DNA from: Pholis gunnellus
Taxonomy: Eukaryota > Chordata > Actinopteri > Perciformes > Pholidae
Direction of reading: 5' to 3'
NCBI GenBank assembly: GCA_910591455.2
Contig: OU342820.1
Coordinates: forward strand, 17,654,345 to 17,718,344
Length of the DNA stretch: 64,000 bases
Shown here: piece after piece, positions 50,312 through 63,783 of the stretch
Numbering within the stretch: the stretch's first letter is position 1
How the letters are laid out: the number at the start of each line of letters is the position of its first letter
The notes under the pieces: model-generated
What the model was told of the DNA's origin: nothing
Databases searched by the model: none
The model's input: only the letters and a program-made list of their open reading frames with translations
Program-made: the position numbers and the translations under genes

Positions 50312-51099
50312 CGTATCCGACACAACATTACATATCTATCCTTCCCAAATAACAACATCAACAAAACTCCCCATCCCCATTCTTCTGTTTGCCTTGTCTT
50401 GGGTTGTTCTGCCTGTTTATCGATTGTGCTGAGAATGCTGCTGAGCATCACTCTGTATTTTTTATTAACAATACACCCTTGGATCCTCAGTGTAGGTGAG
50501 TGCACTAAGGTGTACGCACACCTACACACTGGTATGTGTTAGATGAGGGATAATTCACTTTATCATCAGCGCGTCTCATCAGAACAGCTGGAACAGTCCA
50601 GAGGGAGCTCTTATTTAAGGCGCAGCCACAATCTGAGCAGCTGAAAGTAATTTTACAAGTGAAAGGTTTGAGAAATATTGCTTCTGGACAAGGATTTATG
50701 GCAATTCAAAAGCAAAGTGCGAACAAAACGACTGAGCCACTAAATGCCAATTAACTAAAAAGACATTCTTCATATGCCAGTGTGTCGCAGCCGAAATGTC
50801 TGGTGTATCTAAAGTAGGCAACCATTTTGACATTATGATGCTTTGATTCTGCAAAAACATGTCCAAGACAATAACTTTTAGCATAAAGTAAATTTGGCAA
50901 ATAAATGTGTGTTGCTTGAAATCGTTCAGCTACGGAAGATTGATTTAGACATTTGTTAGAAACAGCAGTGCAGATACAATCAGGTCTTTTGACAAAAACA
51001 CATCATATAGAGATATTCTAAAAGTGCATCATTTCATGTCCCTGTGATCTAAATTTGTGTCCGGCTTAAAAGGAGGCAGAGATGTTTGTACTGTAACAT

Positions 51100-51265
51100 C
51101 TGGATGCATGCAAATCTGCTGCTAAGAATGTTATAATCATGCAGACAAGGCCTAAGCTGCTCCATTACGGGCTAAGCTGACCTATCAGTGGGGCTTTTGC
51201 TAATCCAAATTGTGCTTTTGCAGGCAGAGATTGCTCAATTCTGATGGTCTGCTGGGAGAAGAGAG
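51100..51265. other. Candidate conserved non-coding element in the intron
   Basis: The stretch has balanced composition without repeats and dense homeodomain- and POU-like words (GGATGCATGCAAATCTGC, GGGCTAAGCTGACC, TTTGCTAATCCAAATTGTGC). These features are typical of developmental enhancers in long introns of neural genes such as HS3ST4. This is inference from composition alone, without alignment. Confidence 0.25.
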
Positions 51266-54059
51266 AAAAAAAAAAAGCTGAAAAATAGCACACCTGCCAT
51301 GTGAGCTGCTATCTGTTATAAGATATTTATCTCTCAGTATCATATGTGCACAAACGCTTAGCTATTTTAATTTTGTTCCCGTTAGAAAAGCTCATTTTCA
51401 TGTTGGATTTTCTATTTGCCTAACGTACAAATGCCAGCTATGACCAGTCCGCAGTCCCTTAAGCGTACTTTCATTTGACACAAGCTTAACAGCCCCGGCT
51501 GCCATACTTACATCACACTCAAATGTGATGAGTGACAGTTATATTTTCTCCTGCAGACAGGGGCCAGCACTGAAAAGGTTATTTTATGGAGGATTTACCA
51601 TTTGCTTTTACTGTAGAAGCAGATGAGTGTCTTCTTTTCTGGTACTTTTGGTTTTAGGGTCATTTTTTGGGGAGTGCAGAGTTTGGCCTCCTTAGATTCT
51701 TTTTCTTTATACTTTTACCGTGACCATGTTTCAGAGGCCAGGCAAGGTTTGACTCCAGCTAATATCCGCAGCCCACAGTTGGCTGACGTGACATGACACC
51801 GGGGAAATTCATTTGCCACAGCCATATAATGGTTGGTTATCTAATCACTGTAAGATTTAATCTAAAAACTTAATCGTACCAGGCTGCTTCTCCTCCTGGA
51901 GTTTCATAACTGCTAAGGGATTAGAGACGTACGAAAACGACCTTGCATGAAGAAAACACGAGACAATGAAATGTCCCTTTTCATGTATTCTCAGTATCAT
52001 GGAATGGCCAGCACCCTCCCAATTCACTTGCTGCCCGATCTATACTGCACATGTGCAGAACACACTATTTTTTTTGAAAAAGCAATTTTGAAAAGCAAGT
52101 CCATGTTGAAATCAGCAGAAGAGCTAGCTAGAGCTACGTAGCTGTTAGCAACCAATGGGCAACACAGTCCTGGTTGGCTAAATAACGAAGCTAACGGCTA
52201 ACGTCAAAGAAGTTTAGTAACATTATCATGCATTCCAGCTTTATTTAGACTATTGGGCGAAGAAAATTATAGTTTTGTAATGATATGTTCTTGTAAAATG
52301 TTGTTTTTGACATGAAACTTGAACATATACAGTTGTTTGAAGGAGGTGTTTTCACTGCAACTTTTTTCATATCGGAACAGCTCTACTTGTAACAACAATA
52401 TTGGCAGAATACCCACCAAAGGAGTGCACAGAAAGCCTCTGCAGGACCTCTCACCGGTTTAATACGTCTGCTCAGCATTATTGCTGCTGGTTACAGCCCC
52501 AAACCGACAGCAAGATAGCCTTTATCATTGAGAAAATGAACAGACAAACACCTCGGCTATGAAATGGCTTTTGCAAGTCACTGAACATCTCGCATGGTTT
52601 TCAATACTCAAGATGGGAGGAGATATGAGGATGTAATCCTTGAATGGATCCTGGTGTAGCCCTCAGCCTTTTTTTCAGCAGCTTCTTTGAGCACTTCCAG
52701 TAAACCCCCGCACACAACCTTAATCTCCCAGGCAGAGCAAGTTTGACACGAGAAGTGAATCTGCCATGAACACACATCGCACAAATGCAGGATAATGTTT
52801 CAGAGATACACAGATTAACTTGTGTAATCCAGGCTGCCAAAGGGAGAGTTTAAAGATAAATGTGTCAAATGTTTATAAATAGAATAAACCAAGTATTAAA
52901 TCATCATCTCCAAAGGCTTTTATCTATTGTTGTCCCCACATGTTCTGCTCCCCCATATTCTGGGAGTATAGGGAAGATCACTAGCAATTCAATTAAGAAG
53001 CAATCACGTAAATAAAACATATTCTACAAAATAGGATCAAATAATGTAATGCTACTACTTTTAATTAATCAACAAACTGCAGAGCAACATCTTTTTAAAT
53101 TCTAACTGTCACGCAAATGATTTTAAGTAAATTCCAGTTCAAATTAGCTCAAAACACAAAATGCTTTTTCGAAAAATGTCAAAGATAAAAGAAAACTCAA
53201 ACTGAAACAAAATTCAGTGAATTAACTTAAATTGCCCAAATGTGTTTTCCAAGTAATTTCATGGCATGACTTGAGTACTTCAGTGTCACACAGCAATTTG
53301 CACTTTAATTTAAAAGACAAGAGTGTTGAACACAAAAAGATGTCTGCTGCCCTGAACTCATAAACGGAAGTTATTCTGTTGGGAGATGTGCAGCCACTTC
53401 ACTGCTGCGTAAACTGGACAAGTGCAAAGTGATACAAATTGTCGTGTAGATGGAACACAGCATAACCTTAATAAAAAGTGGCCTCTTGTTACAGACATTT
53501 TTAATATTCTCTGATGTTGTGCCATATTTTTTACATGGAAAACAATGTTAATTATTTAAATAATGAATGTGCATTCGTGGGATTTACATAATATCATGGT
53601 CTTGTGAGTCTGTTTTGGTATTCTGCATAGACCATTTTGGGATGGGCCATGGAGGGGAAACAGGGATACATTTCTAAAATATATCCAGTGATTAACTCCT
53701 TAGCTCAAGCGGTCACACTTCAACGCTCCCACAAACTGCTTCAGGCATCGTGAGGTCACATTTTCTCTCACAACAAGTCCGAGAAATAAAACAAAAACAA
53801 CCGCTGTGATGGTTTGTCTGAAGGCTGCGCTGATAGATGAGACCGGACACAATTCTGGTCCACATGATAGCATGTCGTGCCACTTGAGACAATTTACTGG
53901 CTTAGAAATGGCTCCTTTTAACACATGTGGGCCATTATTTCTTTATAGTCGGAGGCATTTTGAAGCCCAGATAAGCAGCCCTGGCCCATACCGTACATAG
54001 GGTGTGCATATAGCACCATGGAAACCATTTACTTTCAGGTAAGCCCTGTCTCCTAAAAA

Positions 54060-54345
54060 ACACCTTCCCGTACACAAAACAGCATCGTGAATTAGGTTTC
54101 AAAGGAAACTTATCCTGTTGTGGATTACGTTTGCTTTTGACACATCACAAATAATAAGTACGTGGAAGTCTGCGTAGGGAGGACGTTCAGGGTGGTAGAT
54201 GTCAAATAAAACACAGCCTGGCTTTCTCACAGTTTTCTTTTTGTAGCCAAATCATGATGTTTTTATTTTTTTACTAAACCTTACATTTTGTTTTGTTGTA
54301 TGGGTTGTATGGGAACGTAATTTCGTAGGAGACAACAGGGTTGTT
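54060..54345. repeat. Dispersed repeat copy 2 (partner of 5870-6300)
   Basis: This is a diverged and internally shortened relative of the 5870-6300 copy, in the same orientation. Shared blocks are ACAAAACAGC near the start, GGATTACGTTTGCTTTTGAC, CATCACAAATA, ATGATGTTTTTATT, TTTTGTTGTATGG, and TCGTAGGAGAC followed by GGGTTG. Order and spacing agree broadly with copy 1. It lies in the hs3st4-like intron. Confidence 0.6.
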
Positions 54346-55460
54346 CAGGTAACATAAGGTTGATGCTGAGAAGACCAGGCAGCCTGCTGCTGCTGCTGCA
54401 ACACTTCTTGCACCTCCGCATGAGCCACTGGTTGCCTTGATGCACATCAACCAAACAATATCTCCCCCCAGTTTCCTCTCTTTGTAGAATCAAATATTAA
54501 CTCCGAACGAATTCAGTTATTCCAGTGGGACTTGTGGTAATGGCATGTCAGTGTGACATCATTTCCCCACCAAAATTTGTGCCACAGCTCGGCTGTTTAT
54601 TTGGCCCACATCTCTGCCAAAGAATAGTTGCTGACTGGATAATGCACCGAGAGACATACTGTGTACCACACCGTCCCAATGCACTCACTTATTATCTGAT
54701 AAATGCATATAAAGCAATGTGTAGATCTATGGTCTGTTGAGCCCAAGTTCTTGTTCTCCTTGCACGTGTTTGTTAGAATTGACTGTGTCGAAATGTAAAT
54801 TAACTGTTTCTCTCTGCACTAGCTACCAAACACATTCCGTGTACATGTATGGTATCTGATTACTGCCTGTAGCCAGAGGGGGAATGGCTCTGATTTAATT
54901 TTCTGATGGAGTAAATCTCAGAAGTCTACCTGGTTAGAACCTGCTAAATTATAACGCTGGATGAACTTCATTACTGCAATAGCTCTATATGTTGACAGCT
55001 GAGCATTCATTTTCTGCAAACATATTGCTGACCATGAAAATCCCTTATCAATAACCAACACTTAAAGCAGGTACGCCTCCACCACAGAGGATACATAAGT
55101 TAAAGTGAATTATCCTTACGGGCTGAGTAGCATGTTTTAATTACTCGTGGAACCTGCTCTGCTATCTCTAGCTGTCTGCCTTTCACATCAGTATTCAATT
55201 AAGCGCAGGGATCAGATGATTTGGGAGAGCAAACTGCATTGCGGCTTTTTTAGTGCTTCTCCCCACTGAAACGCAAGAGAACCTTTCACTGAAGCTTTAT
55301 GACTTAGACAGCCATGTTTGTTTTAAATGTGTCAATAATAGCGTTAACGTGACTTTTCAAACAGAGGATGTTTTGTAACGTTTTGATGCAAGATATTTAT
55401 CATTCTTACTTATAATTTGATACATTATGGACATGGTTACTGATCCAATATCTCAAACAG

Positions 55461-55461
<1 letters not shown>

Positions 55462-55501
<40 letters not shown>
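55462..55501. repeat. (TA)n microsatellite
   Basis: An uninterrupted run of about 20 TA units. Confidence 0.97.
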
Positions 55502-55502
<1 letters not shown>

Positions 55503-56644
55503 GCCTCCATTTTTTCTTTCTATCATCATATGATGTATACTTGTGAACCCTGCCTTCACAAGTCCCTGTTTTTTTCCAGCCAGTTGCTGAATCTTAATCA
55601 TTTGACGTTATTTAAGTGGATGTCTGACTCTGATCCATTTGACTCTGATGAAGACGCACTTGACGTCAATATGTTAGTCACCTACTAAAGCTTGTTGCCT
55701 TCAATCCGTGTGCTGCTGTATTCTTTGGACCTAATCTCTGGAGTCTCTCCTCCAGGACTTTAAACTGTTTTATTTCTATCAGTGCCCAGGTTTTTCCTCA
55801 GTGAGTTCTGTGTCGTTATACATCATTAACCACTGTGAGCTCTTTACTCATTCATCACCCAAAAAGAACAAAACTTTGAAGCTGACCAATCCTTGAACTT
55901 TCCATGTTACTTTGCAGCGGACGTGAACCCTAACCCTTCAACATTGATGAAAGAAATGCTCCCGTCATTTGAAGAATATCATTTCCCAAACAGTCATGAA
56001 TTGAATTGGACACCAGAGTGTGTAACGTTATACTATAAATTAATTTCCTAATGACTCTTGCAAATACAAGGACTGTATTCTCATGATAGCAGTGATGGAA
56101 TAGAGGGCTTCTGAAAGGCCCATGCTTTAGTCAAGAGCATACAAAAGCAGTGAACAAGAGCGCTTTGTAGCTCCCTGTTGCAGACGTGTCTTGTAATCTT
56201 GTAACAGAAGTTCCGATATCATTCACAACACAAAGTGACTTCATATGCTCTTCAATAAGGATCTGTTTATGCAATAAATGTGCAGGGGAAGCTCAAAACA
56301 ACTTCGCCAAAGGCCCTCTCCAGTGACTTTTTCAGCTCACTCAAATGCCAGAATTGTGTTAAAGGGAAACTGTTCTATGATTATTTCCACCCGTCATAAA
56401 TGTAGCGTAAACGGGGCGCAGGTGAGCAGGTGAGATTTCTATTTAATTTAGTATGTACAGTATTTGATCTATTTTTTTTTCACAAAAGTGTTGCCAGTAA
56501 AAAATGTGCTTCTTTTACTTGTATTATTTTGAGAATACTGGTATACATTGTACTGTATGTAAGTATTTCCTGAACCACATGATACATCAATAATGCCTTT
56601 CATTAAATGACTGTTAGATTTTCTTAACATAAAAAATGATATGG

Positions 56645-56822
56645 TAAGTCGAGCACGATCCATTCACACACACTCTCACACACCGATGGCACAGCCTTTG
56701 GGAGCAATTTGGGGGTCAGTATCTTGCCGAAGGGCACTTCGACATGCCAGGGATGAGCCGAGGATCAAACTGACAATCTGGCTCCATCCAACACTTTCGC
56801 GATGAACCAGCTCAACGACTGT
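56645..56822 (-). mobile_element. Decayed tRNA-type SINE
   Basis: Read on the minus strand, a tRNA-like head begins near 56822 (GTTGAGCTGGTTCATCG in the A-box position). A B-box-like GTTTGATCCTC follows at 56760-56770. The body reads ATGTCGAAGTGCCC-TTCGGCAAGATACTGACCCC, CAAATTGCTCCCAAAGGCTG and TGCCATCGGTGTGTGAGAGT. This order matches a common fish SINE. Both promoter boxes carry changes from consensus, so the copy is probably silent. Only the last few bases of the CAC-rich end are ambiguous. Confidence 0.75.
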
Positions 56823-59800
56823 GAGTCAGACCTTTATCGTCCAACATCAGTGGTGGACCTCACTAATGCCGTTAGCTGATTGGGAGCAAATCCCTGCAGC
56901 CAGGTCCCCAAACCATGTGGGAAGTCTTCCCAGAAGAGCAGAGGCCCCTATAGCAGCAGATTAACATCCACGGTTTAGGAATGACAAAACAATGACATAT
57001 GGGTGCAATGTTAAAAGTGTCCACATCATTTTTGGCCTTGTGTCTTTAAAAATGAAAGAGCAACAGGCAATTTGAAACATATTCCATGATGTTGTTCATG
57101 GCATTATTACGTTTTAGTAGATTTGGACTTACAGTTTGTTCATTTCTGTCAGTTCCTGTTGTTTCTCTGAGCAGATGTTTGTTATAATTAATATAACACA
57201 CCACAGTCATCTTTCACACAGCAAGAAATATGCCTCATGGTTTCAACTGGAAATGTCAAACTGTTGGCCTCCCACCACTTGTATCTTGAGGAAATTATGA
57301 AACTAAGCGTGGTTTCAACAGGGATAATCTCAGATGAGCTGAAGTGGATATAGAGCTATGAACGTTATTAATGGACAGTTTTTATATCGGAGCATTGCGG
57401 TTAAAAGCCTGACTGAAAGAATTTCCTCCTCAATTAATCCTCTGCTTGGTTGTTCGCATGATCACATTTCAGATGTACATTTTCAAGTCAACAGGCACCA
57501 CTAATCCACTAAGACCCAGATGAATGTCGTGTGCAAACCCTTTTGGCGACGCTCAAAAATAAAACATGTAATGCGTTGTTGTTTTCACCACTTGTAAAAA
57601 GCTCAAGACGAGTTCTGCTGCTTGTTTGGGGGCTGGGGGAGTGTTGGAGGATGTTGAACGTGAGCCAAGAGAATTTCAGGACATAATATGAGTAACAATA
57701 TTATCACGAAGTCCACCTGATGATTGCCTCATTATAAACTGTCTCCACATTGACTTTTACCTCAGCGAGACAGAAGGCTATTAAAAGATGCTTTATTCTC
57801 CTTCTGGATGTTCATTATTTCTCAGAGCGAAGGATGCTGACATCTCAAACAAAAACCCTGAAGTGACCAGCCTCTGGTCTGTCAGGGGGAATGAAGATAA
57901 GCCTCATATGCATTCATCCAACCGTTCCCCCCACTTTTATATTTTGTTCAAGGCGAGACACTACAGGCAAAGAAAAAAACCTTTTCATGCACTGAGTGAT
58001 TTTTAGATATAGGGCTGTTTTTCTTCGATAACATGTCTTCTTCCCGACCAGTGGAAAGAGAACATCTCAAATACACATTTAGGTGAGACTACTTGTGTCC
58101 GTTTGTGTTTTGCTACCATTAGAAAATGCCTTAAATCTCATAATCGCTGGCATAACGACGAAGAGGAAACAAAAGGTCTCTACACAGCTGCTCCAGACAT
58201 TTCTGGGACAGAAGGCTGAAGTCTGAGAGACAGACGTATATTATTGATAAAGATATGGTACAAGTCCCATTTGGACAGCTCCGTATTCATAACGACTTAA
58301 TGTGCAGCCTGTGACAAGCACAACCAATCTCATGACCACGTTGTCAGACATTCCCAATATAGCCTGTAATTATTCATGTTGCTTAAGTGCTCCAAAGCAG
58401 AGAAAGTGTTCTGTTTGACTTATTTACTAAGAGAAGCAGTTAGCTGGGAAGAAATCGGGCTTGTTTTCTTCTCAGTTCAGGTGGAATCCTTGTAAGTTTT
58501 GAAACCCGAAGGCGCTGGCGAACCCAAGAGGCCTTTACAGTGATGAGGTGTTGACGTGGGGAAAAACACTTCTCGGTTTATGACAGTCTCTAATAGCTTG
58601 CAGGTAATTAAAATGTCTTCGTAGTGTGTTTGTATACCTTAAAAGGTTAATTGTGTGATCTTAAACTGGCTTGATTACTGGCATGACAGGAACATCAAAA
58701 AACACAGACACTTATTATGTTGTTTTGAGTAGTATTTAGCAACATAGTGCACCCGTGATATTTCCCTGTTATTCTCAGAGCAGATGTTCAGTGCAATCTG
58801 ATGGAGCACCACGGGCGAGGAGAGAAGGCTGGTAAAACACTCCTATTTACCGAGATCGTATTCAGATACATTGCCACTTTCTACATGCAGCGTTTGAAAC
58901 TGCAGCATCATCCCAAAGAATAGCGGACTGCAACAATATTAGTGATGAAAATTTGCTGTTAATATGCACTTAATCGCCATGTACATGATATCATGCTGAA
59001 ATATTGAACCTGCATGAGGGCAACAAGCTGGAAGAAAGCTAACGTTAGGCTATAAATGAACCAGACCAAACACAACGAGGCTGTAACACGCGAACGTTTT
59101 CAGCTAAAGTTTTGTAAAATAACTTCTGTAAGGCTCCTCCCTCCTCATAATTAGATGTTTCAAGTTCTCCACAAGGCTTCTTTCACTTGCAGCGGGAGAT
59201 GTTTTTTTGATACGACACCCTCTCTCTCACTGTGTTTCTTGGCCCCAGACAATCCTCCACCTCACGCTGCGAGCTGAGTGACAGAGTCACGTCTGGCTGT
59301 CATTTGTCCTGACCATGACAGTGAAGCATATGGCTGCAGGCCGTGTACACATTCCTCTGTGCCAAATCAGCCCATGCTATGACATTGACGCTCTATCTCA
59401 GCTGGAATGGGCCATGCTCACACCCTGAAAGCCAGCGCTGTTGTCTGTTACAGAAGTAGTTTTGAGGTGGCTCTGAATATCTGTCATCTGTCAAGACACA
59501 TCATTGTTGTTCCTTTTGGCAATTCTAACTAAAGCAGAAGCACAAATAAAACAATGGAAGCTCATACTGCTCGACTAGACCTCCCCGCCCCACAGCTGGC
59601 AGACTCATCAGCTGGTAGTTTGATGTCTTCTTTCATGAAGGAACAGCAATCCCCCCTCATGCAAACACATCCACAGTAGAATAGCCTCAAACATCCCGAA
59701 ATATAGTTATGTGGAAAACATTCAAAGCATATTCTCTGATTCTTCTTTTTCTAAAGACATACATTGTGTAATTTTAAAACAAACGTTTTCTTCCATTTGC

Positions 59801-60799
59801 ACCACCTTTCAATAAACAATTTGCTTTAACGAAACAAGACTTGGCCAAGTGTATGTTAATGAAGTTGTTCTAGTGACCTCCAAATTTGATTTAAATTCAA
59901 TACATCACTTGCCAAGACACTCTCAGTTGTTGGCACGGAAGTAGCACTAAGCTAGCTGTCACTGTTTTGTTTCAATTAACATAAGCTGTCCTAAATATGC
60001 TGAACACTAGTCTTCTTCAATACCACCCCAGGGGCAATGCTTTAGAGAACAAAATAATTAACAGCTGTGCTGACACTTAAATCTGTGGCGTTTCACTGTT
60101 TTCATTATCTGTGCCATAATCATTTAGCTGTGTCATCTCCGCAGAGAACCAATGATAAAATGTAAACATTAAATAATTCTGAAATGGCATTCGTCATTCA
60201 AAGATAAAATGGCATGAATGTATGGTTTTTTTATCCTGGGTTGGAAAAAAAATCACCCGTAGAGACACATGACCTGACTTAAACATGATGTCACATGAAC
60301 AAATGTCCCAAATCATAGACCTAGATGGTATAACACATGTAGAGTTACTGTAAAGGCCTTTACACACCACGGGGGAGAAGAAGAAACCACACAAAATCAT
60401 GAAATACTCGCCAAGGAGTTTGCATCAAAACTTTTCATACTGCATTGATGAGAAATTTGCGAGACTTGCAATGCTTAAAAAAAAAAGAAGAAGAAGGTCC
60501 CAATAGATCTGGGAACATATTGACCCAAAGCAGCGTAGTTGTCTGTATTAGGTCAGTTGCCTGAGCAACTGTAAGCCATTTATTTTTTTAGAGTGAATGT
60601 AAGTTCCCCCTGGTAAGCAATAAAGCAGCATGTACTGTACGTCAAGGGATTCAATTGTGAAAGGTAAAAACATGAGTGAGATGGCATCCACTGCTGCTGT
60701 GATTGTGAGTGTATTTCACCAGATGAATAAATACGCAGTACCCCTGTTTTTGTGTTGCGATGCTCTGCTCTGCTCACATTAAATCTATTATTTCCACAA

Positions 60800-61075
60800 A
60801 CACAACTCATAGATTTGTCTTAATCGTGCTCCTCGTTCTGCTCTCATCAGTCTGCCATTTCCCATTCAGCGCAATGCATGATGGGATATAGGGCTTGGTC
60901 CGTGACCCTCATTGACCACTATTTGTTCTCGCTGCATCGTGGGAAACTTTGAGTCCACTATATACTTAACATTCGTAGAGCACTAACAAATAGTGAACTC
61001 ACTATAAAGTGACCGACTCTGTATAGTTAGAAGTGAGTGATTTCGGAGCCAGCCTGAGAGTTGTCTCATTAACGG
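60800..61075. repeat. Probable MITE-like repeat
   Basis: The motifs GCGCAATGCATGATGGGATA, TCGCTGCATCGTGGGAAACT, GAGTCCACTATATACTTAAC, ACAAATAGTGAACTCACTAT and GTGAGTGATTTCGGAGCC follow one another. I associate this ATAGTGAACTATAT-type end with small fish DNA transposons. No coding frame. Confidence 0.45.
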
Positions 61076-63714
61076 CGTGCTAAGAGCTGTGCACAACACG
61101 TCTAGTTATTTCAGCGCACATTTCACAGAGTCTCATAGTCATTAGAACAGGAGTCACCAGAGACTGATCAACAAACTCAGGATTTCTATAGGGAATAGCT
61201 CTCCTTCACATAAAGAGATTGTCTGAAATAGCCTTCTTGTTCTGCATAACAATTGCACATCCAAGAGTATATTTAAATCTGTCAAGACATGGAAAAAAAG
61301 AGAGACAAGTGCTCAAGCTTTTGTCTTATAATCATGTTCACAGCATATTGTCATTCTGCCTCCCTTGTATATCGAGGGCCACAGAGGATATAAGTCTTTA
61401 TTTTGTTGAAGGTTGCCCTGCATTTCTCTTCTTCCTTACACTCGCATTAACTTCTTGTACTTTAACATTTGAACACATTTTGTCTAAACGTCTGTCATTC
61501 TGCCTGCGTCAAGCTATTTCCAAGGTTGCACGAACGGATGTGGAGGCTATTCCCCACAAAAGGCATAAGTGTTGTGATAGCTGTCTTGAGATCTTGTGAA
61601 TAACAATCTGAAGAAAAAGTCAGTCAAAGCAGTTAAATGTCATCTAATATACACGACGGATCAGGGCCTAAAACTCCACTGCAGCCAATTAAAGATAAAT
61701 ATGCCACGGACTGATAGGGAGACGTAAGGTTATCGGGTCACTTGCATTTCACAGCAATTAGTCGGTTGTGGAGTCAAAGTTCTTGTGAAGGCTGAGCTGC
61801 TGAGCACAGTGTGAGGAGCTCTGCAGACCTGGCACATGACATCAGTTAGCTCGCGTCAAAGCCTCTGACCTTTGCTGCCTCCAAGATTGTCGAGTTTTCT
61901 GTACAGCGCTTCCTACGAATGTAGAGTGTACAGATCACAGAGAGGGCAGATCCCCTGACCCCCAGGTCACGTTTTACCCCTCGCTTGTTGATGCCCCTTC
62001 ATGTTAACAACAAAGCAGCTTTATAAGGTTGAGAAATAAAGAAACGCCTTCTATGACCTTTTGAATGTTCCACCATTGCCATTGGAATTGACTTGTTGTT
62101 CCAATTATTTGCCTTCCTGGTCCTCCAGCAACACAAATAACGGCAGGAAAAATAAATCACAACAGCTGGGCAATATTTAACGCACAATACCAGCAGCAAC
62201 ATTAGCATCATTCATTTGTAAAAAAAAAAGCAACAACCTCGCATCTTTTTCAATACACCAACTATTCCGTTGGCTTCAGCAGAACTACGATGAACCTGGT
62301 TATCAGGGATTAACATGCGAGCCAGGCAGCGCGTTCGGTTTCACCCTGTGCTTGTTCGTCCCTGCACTCGATTAACCTTTGCTCAAGTTTAAAATATAAT
62401 GCTAGCATTGCTAATATAGACACAGCAACGCTGAATGAAATTTGTACAATTTGTACGGAGTGGAAAGGCCAATGTAACGTGAACCCTCTGTTCCTGTTCG
62501 GCACAGTTCTGAAATAATGAATGCCACAGAAGTGATCACATATTTACACTTCTGTAACCTTATTCCACAATCAGTGGCGAGGAGTCTTTGCTTATTTCAC
62601 CAGGCGGTACTAATTGAAAAAAAGGCTTAATTGAATCAAACCTAAAATTTTGGCAGAGGCAGCACATCAAGAGATTGCTTTTGTGGAGAAGAATGGAAAG
62701 CAATGACCAGAGTGACGGCCACGATGGAAATAAAAATCTATCAATTTGCCATTAATTCCCTGGTGGTCCAGAAAAAAGAAAAGCTGAGTGGATGGTTTAA
62801 ACTGCAGGGATGCTGCCTTTTGCTAGATTTAAACTGATTAGATAATAAGTAGCAAATGCATGTTGAATAAGAGAATGAAACCGTGATTGATTACGTAGGA
62901 GGTGACAGATATTTAAATGAGGTGTTCTTATTGATTGGATCGGCGTCGGGATTCATTTGACAGCTCTGCTGAATCGCACACATTGGACACAGATTGCTTT
63001 ATTTTCTCAGCCTCTGCTCTCTGCGACTAACAAACACCCAACCGTTATTGTTGAAAACGATACACGTCACGTTTGTCTGAATATTTTATTCACTATCGTC
63101 TCTGCGTTGGCTCCCGCTAAAACAATCATTCTTTTGAAGGCCTTGATGCTCCAAAGGCTAAGCTGTCATAAAACCTGATGTCCCCGGTGCAATATCAGAG
63201 TTTATGTACTGTGGTACCTACAACTAAACAAAGAATGCAACATTAATCTCCAGTCTGTAGCATTCAGTGCATCAGATACTGAATTATTGACGCCTTTTTT
63301 GTCAGTTTTGTGAGGCAGTCATCCCACTCTGCCTGGAGTTTAACAGGTTAATCAGTCAGCCATATTAAAGCACAGATTTCCTCAGGTTGACGCAATATAA
63401 ACAAACAAACACTTGAACTTGGATGATCTGATGCTCTGCATGCCGTACACTAACCGGGACGGCCCTCTGGAGAAAAAGAGTCGGGGAAAAAAAAGACAAT
63501 ATCATAAAATATGGATGTTTGTCTTCTCTTCTAAAACAGTGTATTTGACCAAGTAATGGAATGTTCAAACAGCGATTGAGACACAAAGACTATTCAAGCA
63601 CAACAATGCCGCCCCTTGAGAGCGTATGATCGCGGTGAAAAATAGTGCATATCTTAAACATTACAGTTCCACTTCAGCAGTGGGGGGGATAGTGATGTAC
63701 AAGTGCTTGGGGGA

Positions 63715-63718
<4 letters not shown>

Positions 63719-63782
<64 letters not shown>
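63719..63782. repeat. (CA)n microsatellite
   Basis: About 31 CA units with a single T near 63779. Open frames on both strands across it are simple-repeat translation. Confidence 0.97.

Positions 63783-63783
<1 letters not shown>

Noticed and set aside
61219..61599. 126-codon plus-strand gene
   Set aside because: Composition typical of AT-rich non-coding DNA, with no recognisable motif.
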